Shown in pieces: positions 49,668 through 58,128 of a stretch of 64,000 bases of DNA. The stretch is from JBASNZ01 sp049657775. GTDB taxonomy: Bacteria; Actinomycetota; Coriobacteriia; Anaerosomatales; Anaerosomataceae. The translations under genes and the position numbers were made by a program. The DNA lies in contig JBASNZ010000050.1 of NCBI GenBank assembly GCA_049657775.1, positions 9,076-73,075 on the forward strand, in the 5' to 3' direction. Position 1 is the stretch's first letter; every line of letters begins with the position of its first letter. Below the pieces are notes generated by a model. The model searched no databases and was not told the origin of the DNA. It saw only the letters and a list, made by a program, of their open reading frames with translations.

Positions 49668-51159
49668 GGATGTCCCGGGAGAGCGTGACCTCGAAGGTGG
49701 CCCCGGCTCCGACGTCACTCGTAACCGTGATCGTTCCGCCCAGAAGCGCCGTCATGTCCCGGCAGATCGCAAGTCCCAGCCCGGTTCCGTCCGGCTTTCG
49801 GCCATGCTCTCCGTGGACCTGGGTGAACGCGTCGAAGACGTGCGCTTGATCCTCCGCGGCGATGCCGATACCGTCGTCGGTGACCGCTATGCAGCACCCG
49901 TCCCCCGTGTCGGTCACCGTGACCGAGACATGACCGTACGGGGGCGTGAACTTGATGGCATTGGACAGGAGATTCCGGACGATCTGGCTGAGAAGTCGCG
50001 GGTCGGTCGTGAGCTCAAGGCCATCCGGAGCCGAAAGTGACACCGTGAGCGCGCGCTGAAGCGCGAGCGGCCGCATCGTCTCGACCAGCCTACCGACCGC
50101 CTGCCCCAGATCGACCGTCTCCGCAGCCACCACCGTACGGCCCGCCTCGATCCGCTCGATGTCCAGCAGATCGTTCACCATCGACAGGAGTTGTACGCTC
50201 GACTCCTTGACCATGGCCAGCTGCTTCGCCTGTTCCTCTGTCACCGGACCCGCCAGCCCGCCGGCGAGCACGTCCGTGAAGCCGATGATGACGTTGAGAG
50301 GCGTGCGCAGCTCGTGGCTGACATTGGCCAGCAGATCGCGCTTGGCCCTGTTCGCCTCGGAGAGTTCCACGTTGAGGTCGAGCAGTTCCGCCGTGCGCTC
50401 ATCGACCGTGCGCTCAAGATCCAGATTGTATCGGGCCTGAGCGTCCAGCAAGTCCTGCCGTGCCTTTTCTCGCTCGGTCACGTCCACGAACGTCACAACG
50501 GATCCGAGCGTCGATCCAGACTCGTCCGTGAGCGGGGATGCCGAGACGGAGAGGGCGAGTTTGCCCGTGTCGTTCGACTCGACGATGCACCCAACATCGG
50601 ACAGCGAGACTCCCTCGCTGAGGTAGTCGATGTGCAATGGTGGCTCACCGGGAAACGACGGCATACCTACGAAGCTGGAAGGCAACTGCCACGTGGATCT
50701 GTCATCCGGTCTGATCAGTCCCAGGAGGTCCCGGGCCCGGTCACTGGCAAACGTGATCGCGCCATTGGAGGCGACGAACATGGTACCACCCGGACTGGTG
50801 TCCACGATCGTGGTAAGGAGCTCGTGCTCGCTGCGGAGCACCCGCTCGGCGCGACTCAGGTCGTTGACCTGGAGGGCCATACTGGCGACATGCGCAACGT
50901 ATGCCAGGAACGGGATGAAGAGTATCTCGGCATAGTCCTCGAATGGATCGAGCGCGGCCGTCACGCCGGCGTGTTGGAGGACGTTGGACCCCGATGCGAA
51001 CACGTAGATAGCCAGCGCCAGCGCGAGGAAGCTCCTCACGGTGCGGACGTACTGCGGACCGAGAAAGTCCATCGGGATCGTCAGCGCCAGCAGGAATGCC
51101 GCCGTGAACGCGAACAGGGCGACCACATCTGCCGTGAAAAGGAAGACTTCGGGATTCAT
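49654..51159 (-). CDS. Membrane PAS sensor histidine kinase
   Basis: 501 aa from ATG 51159, overlapping the previous stop (ATGA). Three hydrophobic helices in residues 5-95, a PAS domain at about 110-235, a short coiled coil (LLDAQARYNLDLERTVDERTAELLDLN), then HisKA with acceptor His in NVSHELRTPLNVIIGF (near 275). An HATPase domain follows (NLLSNAIKFTPP, VTDDGIGIAAED, GTGLGLAICRDM). No receiver partner is adjacent. It is coupled to a 91-aa membrane protein that may be part of its sensor. The signal is unknown. Confidence 0.88.
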   Translation of the reverse strand: MNPEVFLFTADVVALFAFTAAFLLALTIPMDFLGPQYVRTVRSFLALALAIYVFASGSNVLQHAGVTAALDPFEDYAEILFIPFLAYVAHVASMALQVNDLSRAERVLRSEHELLTTIVDTSPGGTMFVASNGAITFASDRARDLLGLIRPDDRSTWQLPSSFVGMPSFPGEPPLHIDYLSEGVSLSDVGCIVESNDTGKLALSVSASPLTDESGSTLGSVVTFVDVTEREKARQDLLDAQARYNLDLERTVDERTAELLDLNVELSEANRAKRDLLANVSHELRTPLNVIIGFTDVLAGGLAGPVTEEQAKQLAMVKESSVQLLSMVNDLLDIERIEAGRTVVAAETVDLGQAVGRLVETMRPLALQRALTVSLSAPDGLELTTDPRLLSQIVRNLLSNAIKFTPPYGHVSVTVTDTGDGCCIAVTDDGIGIAAEDQAHVFDAFTQVHGEHGRKPDGTGLGLAICRDMTALLGGTITVTSDVGAGATFEVTLSRDIPRSV

Positions 51160-51431
51160 CGGGCGCCACCCGCACCGGTGCGCTTGAACTCAAGGAGCGC
51201 GAGGGTGCCCATGACTCCGCCGACCGCGTACGCGATGTGCTCGATCACGTTCAAGAGATCGGGCAGCACGAATCCTTCGATGATCGTCACGACGTACCCG
51301 ACGATCATCGCCAGGAAGGCCATGGTCACATACCGGTTCCGCATCTGGGGCATCGACCGGGCGCTTGTGATGATGATCGGGGTGAGAACGACAACCATCA
51401 CCAAGACGACGACCTCGCTCGCGTCAAGCAC
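51156..51431 (-). CDS. 91-aa three-helix membrane protein coupled to the kinase
   Basis: GTG 51431 with GAGAGGA upstream. Three hydrophobic helices (about 7-23, 35-52, 60-80) with a short basic tail (EFKRTGAGGAR). Its stop overlaps the kinase ATG, so the products should be made together. A similar helix arrangement is found at the N-termini of PAS sensors, so it may be a split membrane sensing unit. No family name is assigned. Confidence 0.6.
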   Translation of the reverse strand: MLDASEVVVLVMVVVLTPIIITSARSMPQMRNRYVTMAFLAMIVGYVVTIIEGFVLPDLLNVIEHIAYAVGGVMGTLALLEFKRTGAGGAR

Positions 51432-51503
51432 GCCGCATCCTCTCTCCGTCCCGACCGCACTCCCGGGAAAGAGTCTATCGCGAAGACGGCTCTGGCTGCG
51501 CGG

Positions 51504-51920
51504 TCACTCGGTGGATGGCGGCGGGGCGTTCTCGTCGAAATGGAGCGAAAGCGAGTTCGTGCAGTAGCGCAGGCCGGTCGGTTCGGGTCCATCACTGAAG
51601 ACGTGGCCCAGATGCGAACCGCACCGCGCGCAACGAATCTCGGTCCGGGTCATACCATGGCTCGTATCCCTGCGTTCCTCGATGGCGTCAGGCGAGATCG
51701 GCAACCAGAAACTGGGCCAGCCGCTGCCCGAGTGGTACTTGGTGGATGAGTCGAAGAGCGGATTGCCGCAGGCTCGACATCGGTAGATCCCCTGCTCGTC
51801 GAGGTCGACGAGTTCGCCCGCGAACGGCGGCTCGGTGCCCGCCTCACGGAGCACCCGGTACTCCTCGGGCGAAAGGATCTGGTGCCACTCTTCGTCGGAG
51901 TGCTCTACCCGATCAGCCAT
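51504..51920 (-). CDS. msrB: Peptide-methionine (R)-S-oxide reductase
   Basis: 138 aa, ATG 51920 with AAGGAGC upstream. Zinc-binding CRAC and CARC pairs, GSGWPSFW core, and catalytic Cys in RYCTNSLSL are present. It reduces R-methionine sulfoxide in proteins. Note that MsrB here keeps Cys at its active site, whereas the adjacent MsrA appears to use selenocysteine. msrA lies 12 nt upstream on the same strand, so the pair is one operon. Confidence 0.95.
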   Translation of the reverse strand: MADRVEHSDEEWHQILSPEEYRVLREAGTEPPFAGELVDLDEQGIYRCRACGNPLFDSSTKYHSGSGWPSFWLPISPDAIEERRDTSHGMTRTEIRCARCGSHLGHVFSDGPEPTGLRYCTNSLSLHFDENAPPPSTE

Positions 51921-51931
51921 CCATGTGCTCC

Positions 51932-52564
51932 TTATCGACGAATGGATCCGCAGACCTGTCCGAGAAGGGTCGCCCGGCTGGACTCGCTCAACCCCAGCGT
52001 CTCGATCTCGGCCATCAGCTCATCGCAGGTACCGTACCCGTACAGGTACCCGTTGATGCGAGCCGTCGCGGTGGCCTCGCGGAAATCGACGGGGTCAGGG
52101 TACAGGGCGCGCATCTCGCGGAAGAGCGGCGGGGTGTTGCGAAGTCGGTACTTCTGGTGGTAGTCCTCTGCCACGTAGAAGCGCTCAAGCGGCGCGATCC
52201 GAGTGTTGACGGGACCGATCGTGGCCTCCACACGCGCCCTCGCCCGCTCGGCTGCCTCTCGCTGGGCCGCGTCGGCGTAGAGCACCTGGGATGCGTACTG
52301 CCGGGAAGGCGGCGCGCCTGTCGGCCTGTGGTCGGTCCAGAAGATGTCCAACAGATCATCGTACGAGACGACCGCGGGGTCGAAATCCATTTGCACCGTC
52401 TCGGTGTGGTCGCCCAGAGAGCGATAGGTAGGGTCAGGGGTTGTGCCACCCGCATACCCTACACGCGTGTGAAGCACGCCGGAGAGCTGCCCGAACCGGG
52501 CATCGGGTCCCCAGAATCAACCAAGTGAGAACGTGGCCGTCTTGAGCGAGCTGCGCGAGTCCAT
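51932..52564 (-). CDS. msrA: Peptide-methionine (S)-S-oxide reductase, probable selenoprotein (UGA = Sec16)
   Basis: Read from ATG 52564 (GGAGGCACAC upstream), 210 residues: KTATFSLG-U-FWGPDARFGQLSGV followed by HTRVGYAGG and the rest of MsrA (DFDPAVVSYDDLLDIFW, YHQKYRLRNTP). The in-frame TGA at 52519-52517 replaces exactly the catalytic Cys of the family GCFWG motif. Downstream of the UGA are GCCCG-GTT-CGGGC (52501-52489), 15 nt away, and an outer pairing GGGGA/UCUCC, in the position expected for a bacterial SECIS. Everything else is intact and lesion-free. If read as stop, only a GTG at 52477 remains, giving a protein without its active site. Sec-MsrA is known in a few anaerobes and algae. 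No sel genes are in this window. Confidence 0.78.
52489..52519 (-). promoter_or_regulatory. UGA codon and SECIS-like hairpin in msrA
   Basis: UGA at 52519-52517; a five-bp stem GCCCG/CGGGC with GUU loop begins 15 nt later. Counting a four-bp stem with loop GGUUC, a G leads the loop about 20 nt after UGA, within the usual range for bacterial SECIS elements. Confidence 0.6.
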
Positions 52565-52631
52565 GTGTGCCTCCTTCGTCGTACCTACCCAAGCAATCCT
52601 CGGGCCGGACGCAGGACGAGGGAGATCGAAC

Positions 52632-53858
52632 CTACTCGGCGGTGAGCTCGTTCGCCAGTTGTTCGAGGAACAGGCCGACATCGGTCACGATGCCGATGGT
52701 CTGGAAGCTGCCGCGATCGGCAAGCTTGGTCACGACTGCGGGGTTGATGTCCACGCATACCGTTGTGGTGCTGGCCGGTAGCATGTTGCCGGTGGCGATC
52801 GAGTGCAACATTGTGGAGAGCATGATGCACGCGCCCGCCTCCTGGCAGTAGCCGCGCATCGCCCGTTGCGCCTCCACAACGTCGGTGATCACGTCCGGAA
52901 GCGGGCCGTCGTCGCGGATGGATCCCGCGAGCACGAACGGCGTGCCGGTCGTCACGAGAGTGTGCATAAGTCCCGAAGTGAGAACCCCGGCTTCCACTGC
53001 CTGGGGGATGCCACCCAGACCGCGAATGGTGTTGATGGCTCGCAGATGGTGGTCGTGACCTCCGAGCGTGGGCACGCCTTCGGCGAGCGACACGCCCAAC
53101 GACGTGCCGAAAAGCGCAGACTCGATGTCATGCACAGCGATCGCGTTGCCGCCGAAGAGCACGCTCACGAATCCCATGCGAACGAGGCGAGCGAGTTCAT
53201 CGGCAGCGCCCGTATGCACGACCGCCGGGCCCACGACCGCGATGATGTTCTTGCCGTCGTCACGGCACTCGCGCAGCATACGAGCGACCTCGTGCACGAC
53301 CTGCGCCTTCGGCTTTTCCGAGGAGACCGCCGAGTTCATGAACTCGAACGCCTGACCCGCACGCGGACGTTCCAGCGGGCGGATGCGGATGCCGTCGTGA
53401 CCCACAACGAACAGATCACCGGCGCGGACGTCGGCAAGCGCGATGGTCTCGGCGGCGCCGACGGCGGTGTCGACGCGGATACCCATGTCCATCTCGGGGT
53501 TGTCCACACGCGTCCACCGTCCAGCGATGCGGACGGCGGTCTCCAGGTTGGTGGTCGCGTGGAAGCCGTCGGGAAAGACACCATCGGCCGGAGCAGGCAC
53601 CAGTCGTGCATCAGCGGGGTTCACGGGCTCCACGCCGAACGGCTGCACCGCGCTGAGAATCTCATCGAGCTGTCGCTCGGACTTGGCGATGATCCGCATC
53701 TCGGCAACGGATGCGTCGTCGTTGGTGCGCCCGACGTTGAACGCGATGGTCTCGAACTCACCGTCAAGCGCAACGATCGTGTCCATGATCTGGGACATGA
53801 TGCCCGAGTCGATGAGATGACCTTCGACACGAACGTCCTCGTATGGCTGATTCGGCAT
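52632..53858 (-). CDS. TIGR00300 LOR/SDH-type protein (ornithine cyclodeaminase-like)
   Basis: 408 aa, ATG 53858 with GGGGATC upstream. An N-terminal ACT-like regulatory fold (VRVEGHLIDSGIMSQIMDTIVAL) and a linker are followed by a Rossmann C-half (IIAVVGPAVVHTGAADELARLV, VSVLFGGNAIAVHDIES, AINTIRGLGGIPQAVEAG, STTTVCVDINPAVVTKLADRG). This family is annotated as LOR/SDH bifunctional domain. An archaeal member makes proline from ornithine, and the ArgZ/AgrE C-terminus is related. NAD-linked amino-acid metabolism is expected. The gene is alone and divergent from the CWB2 protein. Confidence 0.82.
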   Translation of the reverse strand: MPNQPYEDVRVEGHLIDSGIMSQIMDTIVALDGEFETIAFNVGRTNDDASVAEMRIIAKSERQLDEILSAVQPFGVEPVNPADARLVPAPADGVFPDGFHATTNLETAVRIAGRWTRVDNPEMDMGIRVDTAVGAAETIALADVRAGDLFVVGHDGIRIRPLERPRAGQAFEFMNSAVSSEKPKAQVVHEVARMLRECRDDGKNIIAVVGPAVVHTGAADELARLVRMGFVSVLFGGNAIAVHDIESALFGTSLGVSLAEGVPTLGGHDHHLRAINTIRGLGGIPQAVEAGVLTSGLMHTLVTTGTPFVLAGSIRDDGPLPDVITDVVEAQRAMRGYCQEAGACIMLSTMLHSIATGNMLPASTTTVCVDINPAVVTKLADRGSFQTIGIVTDVGLFLEQLANELTAE

Positions 53859-54067
53859 GATCCCCGCTCCCCGGCTTGATGCGCTTCGTGCGACACATTA
53901 TTCACTAAAGGAGCCGGTCGTACACGTGCGCGGGAGCCGATGGGGCCGTCGTCATGACCTCGGCAGGCCTGGCAACCGTGCCCCCCGTGGCCGTTCCCGC
54001 TCCGCGGGAGCTGCCCCCGATCCCGACCGCGTAGCCTTCTCGGGGATGCGCCGCCCGTCACATCAGG
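53859..54067. other. Non-coding divergent region with inverted repeats
   Basis: No credible gene. Imperfect stems are seen (CGGTCG/CGACCG; GCTCC-gcg-GGAGC), but the promoter of the next gene lies downstream of them, so they are not part of its leader. Confidence 0.4.
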
Positions 54068-54097
54068 TTGCAGCCGACCCCCGTACGGGCCGATACT
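54068..54097 (+). promoter_or_regulatory. Promoter of the NlpC-like CWB2 gene
   Basis: TTGCAG (54068-54073), 18-bp spacer, GATACT (54092-54097); leader of about 30 nt with an ACAGGAG ribosome site. Confidence 0.5.
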
Positions 54098-54134
54098 GTC
54101 ACCGTGCACCCTGACGCGTACAGGAGTCGTAGCC

Positions 54135-55640
54135 ATGCATCGTAGCCACCGCCCGGCCATCCGGGCCCTCGCCGTCGCACTCGCAGCGGTCGCCCTGGTC
54201 TCGACCGCAACCCCGGCCTTCGCCGCCATCTCCCGCACGCTCGTCATGCAGCGAGCGCAGCGGTGGGTCGACGTGCCGATCCCTTACAGCCCCACCGCGT
54301 ACCGGGATCTTGATGGGGTCACCGCGACCGTCTCGACCGGCTGGCGCACCGACTGTTCCGGATTCGTGTCGATGGCCTGGAACACCTCCAAACCCGGTTA
54401 CTCCACGCGGACGCTCGATGATATCTCGGACCTCGTCACCAAAGAGGCGTTGCAGCCCGGCGACGCGATGGTAGCGTACGACCGGCACGCGGTGCTCTTT
54501 GGTGGATGGGCCGACGCCGCGCGCACACAGTACTTCGCGTACGAGATGAGCTCCGGGGCGTCCAAGGGCACCGGCGATGGCACCGTCATGCGTGTCACGC
54601 CCTACCCGTACTGGCCGTCCTACTATCCAAACGAGTTCAAGCCGTACCGGCTACGGAGCATCACGGCCAACATCGACTACTCGCAGGTGATCACCCCGAT
54701 CGAGGGAACCAACCGCTACTCGACCGCCGTGGCTGCGTCCGCGAGCGCGTTTGACACCGGCACCGTCGACACGGTCGTTATCGCCTCGGGTGAGGACTGG
54801 CCGGACGCGCTGGGTGCAGCCGCGCTCGCGGGTGCGGTCGACGGGCCGGTACTGCTCACTCAGCGCGGCGCGCTGCCCACCGAGGTCCGCCGTGAGATCC
54901 TCCGGCTTGGCGCGTCCGAGGTCATCGTGGCCGGCGGCGAGGGCGCCATCTCGAGCGCGGTTCTCGCGCAACTCGAGGAGATGGAGGGCGTGAGCGCGAG
55001 GCGCATCCCGGGTGGAGACCGCTACGCCACATCGGCGGCGATTGCGAGGGAGACCGTACGGTTGGCGGAAACCGGCGGCTTCGACGGTACCGTGTTCATC
55101 GCCACGGGCGAGAACTTCCCCGATGCGCTCGCCGCGTCTCCCCTGGCAGCCGCCTCGGGTAGGCCCATCCTGCTCACAGAGGGCGACCGCCTGTCCGCCG
55201 AGACCTCCTCGGCCATCAGCACAATGGCTGCACACCGTGCCGTTATCCTGGGCGGCACCGGTCCGGTGTCGAGCGCCGTGGAAGCCAGCCTGACCCACGT
55301 ACTGGCGTCCGGTGAGGTCACCCGGGTGGCAGGACGCGACCGTTACGAGACCGCGGCGTCGGTGGCGGCAATGGGTGTTGCGGAGTGTGGGCTGGGTTAC
55401 GACGGACTCGCGATCGCGACCGGGGAGGACTTCCCCGATGCGCTGGCCGGTGGCGTGATGGCCGCCCGGCACGGGACGGTCCTTATGCTCACGCCATCGT
55501 TCAGGCTGCACACGCGCGTGTCGCGCATCCTGCTCGAGCGTCAAGCGACGATGGGCAGACCATACGTGCTGGGTGGGGAGAGCGTGCTGGAGCCGATCGT
55601 GCGCGAAGCGATCGCGCTCGCGCTGCAGGTCTTCGAGTAG
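54135..55640 (+). CDS. Secreted NlpC/P60-like protein with CWB2 repeats
   Basis: 501 aa. Signal peptide 1-30 (ending TPAFA). Residues 35-180 resemble an NlpC/P60 cysteine peptidase: catalytic Cys74 in RTDCSGFVSMAW and His near 117 in YDRHAVLFGGW. From about 185 to the end are three CWB2 repeats (PIEGTNRYSTAVAASASAF, VIASGEDWPDALGAAALAG, VFIATGENFPDALAASPLAA, VILGGTGPVSSAV). It is probably a wall-anchored peptidoglycan or peptide hydrolase. ATG 54135 has AGGAG seven or more nt upstream. It ends one nt before the converging purE stop. Confidence 0.85.
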   Translation: MHRSHRPAIRALAVALAAVALVSTATPAFAAISRTLVMQRAQRWVDVPIPYSPTAYRDLDGVTATVSTGWRTDCSGFVSMAWNTSKPGYSTRTLDDISDLVTKEALQPGDAMVAYDRHAVLFGGWADAARTQYFAYEMSSGASKGTGDGTVMRVTPYPYWPSYYPNEFKPYRLRSITANIDYSQVITPIEGTNRYSTAVAASASAFDTGTVDTVVIASGEDWPDALGAAALAGAVDGPVLLTQRGALPTEVRREILRLGASEVIVAGGEGAISSAVLAQLEEMEGVSARRIPGGDRYATSAAIARETVRLAETGGFDGTVFIATGENFPDALAASPLAAASGRPILLTEGDRLSAETSSAISTMAAHRAVILGGTGPVSSAVEASLTHVLASGEVTRVAGRDRYETAASVAAMGVAECGLGYDGLAIATGEDFPDALAGGVMAARHGTVLMLTPSFRLHTRVSRILLERQATMGRPYVLGGESVLEPIVREAIALALQVFE

Positions 55641-55641
55641 C

Positions 55642-56100
55642 CTACCCGGCCATCTCGCGCTTGAAGGCCTCGATCCGCTCGCGATACTCCGGCATCGACG
55701 TGCCGAGCATCTGCGTGGCCAGGATCGCGGCGTTCTTGGCGCCGTTGATCGCGACGCACGCAACCGGCACGCCGGTGGGCATCTGTACCATCGAGAGCAG
55801 CGAGTCCAGCCCGCCCAGATCGCTCGTCTTCATCGGCACGGTGATCACCGGAAGCGGCGTGTACGCCGCGACGACTCCGCCGAGGTGAGCGGCCTTACCC
55901 GCCGCCGCCACGATCACCTTGAGACCGCGGTCGGCAGCGGACGATGCCCACGCATGAACCGTCTCGGGCTGACGGTGGGCTGACGCCACAAGCACCTCGA
56001 AGGGCACACCAAGCGCTTCAAGCTGCCTGGCACACTCGTCCATAACGGGCATGTCGGAGTCGGACCCCATGATGATGCCGACCAGTGGCGTCGCGCCCAT
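55642..56100 (-). CDS. purE: 5-(carboxyamino)imidazole ribonucleotide mutase
   Basis: 152 aa, ATG 56100 with GGGGAG upstream. Class I PurE motifs: IIMGSDSDMPVMDE, VASAHRQPE with the catalytic His, AAAGKAAHLGG, and PTGVPVACVAINGAKNAA. It moves the carboxyl group of N5-CAIR to give CAIR in purine synthesis. The usual partner purK is not in the window. It follows a lipoprotein gene at a four-nt gap in the same orientation, and purD and purA are upstream on the same strand. Confidence 0.95.
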   Translation of the reverse strand: MGATPLVGIIMGSDSDMPVMDECARQLEALGVPFEVLVASAHRQPETVHAWASSAADRGLKVIVAAAGKAAHLGGVVAAYTPLPVITVPMKTSDLGGLDSLLSMVQMPTGVPVACVAINGAKNAAILATQMLGTSMPEYRERIEAFKREMAG

Positions 56101-56104
56101 GGTG

Positions 56105-56689
56105 CTACTCCCCGCTCAGGTTGTTGTCTTCGAAGTACTTGTCCGACGCGGCCTGCTTCTCGGTGACCTTGGTGTCAAGCGCCTCCAGCTCGGCCGCGGT
56201 GGCCTCCACGGCCTTGGAGAGCTCCTCGGCCCTGGCGGTATCGGTGCTGCCGCTGGCGATCAGCTCGTACAGAGACTTCGTGTCAGCCAGCATCTTAACG
56301 CCGAGGTCGTCCATCTGTGCGAGCAGATCGGCTATCTCCACCTGCTGCGCAGCGTAGGTCTTGATGGTCTCGTCCACGTCCATATCCGCGATCTTGCCAA
56401 ACTCGGCTTTGATGGCGGCGATGACCGTCTTGCGCTCCTCGAACTTGGCTACGGCCTCGTCGATCTTTTCGATCCCCGCCGTGGCGCCCTCGGGCGTGAA
56501 GTCGACAGCGCCGGCCTCGTCCATGAGCGAGGTGATCTCGGCGTCCAGGGCCGAGTAGGTCTGAGCCTGCGCGTTGGCGGCATTGATCGCCGCGTTCGCG
56601 TCGGCGGTCTGGTCGATGCAGCCGACGACGCCGCCCAGAAGCAGCATGCCCAGCAGTGCAGAAGCGACGGATTTGGTGACTCGGGACAT
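56105..56689 (-). CDS. Coiled-coil lipoprotein, YkyA-like
   Basis: 194 aa from ATG 56689 with AAGGAGG upstream. Signal peptide with lipobox LGGVVGC (Cys26). The rest is Ala/Glu/Lys-rich helical coiled coil (SALDAEITSLMDEAGAVDF, AVAKFEERKTVIAAIKAEFGKI, KAVEATAAELEALDTKVTEKQAA), similar in pattern to YkyA/PelB-type putative cell-wall-binding lipoproteins. Function unknown. A minus-strand TACGAT (56726-56721) lies within CGATGC-GT-GCATCG and could be its promoter. Confidence 0.7.
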   Translation of the reverse strand: MSRVTKSVASALLGMLLLGGVVGCIDQTADANAAINAANAQAQTYSALDAEITSLMDEAGAVDFTPEGATAGIEKIDEAVAKFEERKTVIAAIKAEFGKIADMDVDETIKTYAAQQVEIADLLAQMDDLGVKMLADTKSLYELIASGSTDTARAEELSKAVEATAAELEALDTKVTEKQAASDKYFEDNNLSGE

Positions 56690-56710
56690 GCTTCCTCCTT
56701 GATGAACGAA

Positions 56711-56726
56711 CGATGCGTGCATCGTA
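56711..56726 (-). promoter_or_regulatory. Palindrome over the -10 box of the lipoprotein gene
   Basis: CGATGC-GT-GCATCG (56711-56724) overlaps TACGAT (minus strand, 56726-56721). Possible operator; could be chance. Confidence 0.35.
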
Positions 56727-56771
56727 GCGCAAACTCCGGGGACGGGCGATTGCGGCAGAGCCTGGGGCCTG

Positions 56772-58124
56772 CTACGGCAGTGGCTTCTCGGTGGCTTCGG
56801 CGACAGCGCACGGGGCCGAGTCGCCCGCACATGCGGGAGTACCGTCGCCAAAGAGCAACTCCCGCTCGTCGGTAGGCAGACCCGACCGCGCGCTGTCCCG
56901 CAGGCTGTTGAGGTTGGCGAACATGGTGCGCATCATGGCCACGGTGAGATAGCGGCCCTTCGGCGTGAGCGTGAACTCGTCGGCGTTGTCGGTGGCGAAC
57001 GCGCCCGCCGCGCGGAAGAAGGCGACTTCGGGGATGAGGCCGCGTTCGGGGGTGACGCCGAAGTCGCGCACGAACGCACGCTTGTCGAGCCGCAGGCCGA
57101 AGAGGTCCATCAAGAAGCGGTAGCGCATGCGATCGGTCTTGGTGGAGCGCTTGCAGCCAAGAGAGACGGACTGGTGGCCGGACTCGATCGCATCGCCGTA
57201 CCTGCGCAGCGAGAAGGTGTTGACGTAGATGCGGCCATCGAGGTACGAGAACGCCCCGGAGCCGATGCCCACGTACTCCTCGTAGTCCACGATGTACTCG
57301 TCGATCATGCCGCCGCCGGTGCGCGAGAACGTCCACGCCGTGGCGTGCTCGAAGGTGTCCGAGAGCTCACGCGAAAGGATCTCGTAGTAGCGAGCCTCGC
57401 GGCCGTAGTCCACCATCCCGACCGTGCGCTTGAGAGCGATCTCGACCGAGCGCGACGCCATGAGCGGGTAGAACGTGGTCTGGTTGCAGCCGCTCGCCTT
57501 AAGCATCTTGATGTCCTTGAGCAGGTGCTCCTCGGTCTGGCTGGGGAAATTGAAGATCATGTCCACGTTCATCGAGTGGAAGAAGCCATTGATCGACTGC
57601 AGGCGCTCGAGTATCTCCTGGCCTGAGCCGTACTTGTCATAGCGGTCCATCTGCTTGAGGAGTCCGTCATCGAACGACTGCACGCCGACCGAGAACCGCT
57701 GCACCCGGTCTCTAAGCGGTTCAAGGATCTCGGGGATGAGATGGTTGGGGTTGGTCTCGGTGGACACCTCACGGATGGAGAAGAGCTCGCGCGCAAGGTC
57801 GATGGTCTCGGCAAGTTCGTCGACGAGGATCGTGGGCGTGCCGCCACCGATATAGAGCGCCGAGAAGTCGAAGCCCTTGTCAGCGATCATCCGCATCTCA
57901 TCGCGGAGGTTCTTGAAGTACCGGCGAGCCGGATCCTCCGAGAACGGGAAACGATTGAAGGAGCAGTACGGGCACAGCCGCTCGCAGAAGGGCACATGTG
58001 CGTACAGCAGGTACGGCTTGCCCTGCTCCGGCGCGGGCAGTCCCGCTACAGGCTGCGGGTCGTCGGTGAAGAACGACTTCTGTGCAATCTCCACCGCTCG
58101 AGTGAGCAGACGCTCGGTTAGCAC
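56772..58124 (-). CDS. HemW/coproporphyrinogen-oxidase-like radical-SAM protein
   Basis: 450 aa from GTG 58124 (GAGAGGGG upstream), four nt after purD; ATG 58151 would start inside purD. Radical-SAM motif CERLCPYCSF near 60 with the typical preceding YAHVPF, GGGTPT, and the family's ETNPNHLIPE and SVGVQSFDDGLLKQMDRYD. The C-terminal half (GSGAFSYLDGRIYVN, RFLMDLFGLRLDKRAF) has the HemN-like tail. Members are heme chaperones or heme-modifying enzymes rather than confirmed HemN. Lack of other heme genes leaves the choice open. The C-terminus carries an extra Cys pair (TPACAGDSAPCA). Confidence 0.85.
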   Translation of the reverse strand: MLTERLLTRAVEIAQKSFFTDDPQPVAGLPAPEQGKPYLLYAHVPFCERLCPYCSFNRFPFSEDPARRYFKNLRDEMRMIADKGFDFSALYIGGGTPTILVDELAETIDLARELFSIREVSTETNPNHLIPEILEPLRDRVQRFSVGVQSFDDGLLKQMDRYDKYGSGQEILERLQSINGFFHSMNVDMIFNFPSQTEEHLLKDIKMLKASGCNQTTFYPLMASRSVEIALKRTVGMVDYGREARYYEILSRELSDTFEHATAWTFSRTGGGMIDEYIVDYEEYVGIGSGAFSYLDGRIYVNTFSLRRYGDAIESGHQSVSLGCKRSTKTDRMRYRFLMDLFGLRLDKRAFVRDFGVTPERGLIPEVAFFRAAGAFATDNADEFTLTPKGRYLTVAMMRTMFANLNSLRDSARSGLPTDERELLFGDGTPACAGDSAPCAVAEATEKPLP

Positions 58125-58128
58125 GTGT

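Noticed and set aside
51932..52477. Short msrA starting at GTG 52477
   Set aside because: It lacks the active-site residue and begins mid-domain without a ribosome site; the UGA-containing frame explains the sequence better.
53900..54050. Region with GGCAACC and nested stems resembling SAM-I/IV riboswitch parts
   Set aside because: Core elements do not line up in order and distance, the likely promoter lies downstream of it, and the next gene has no link to SAM metabolism.
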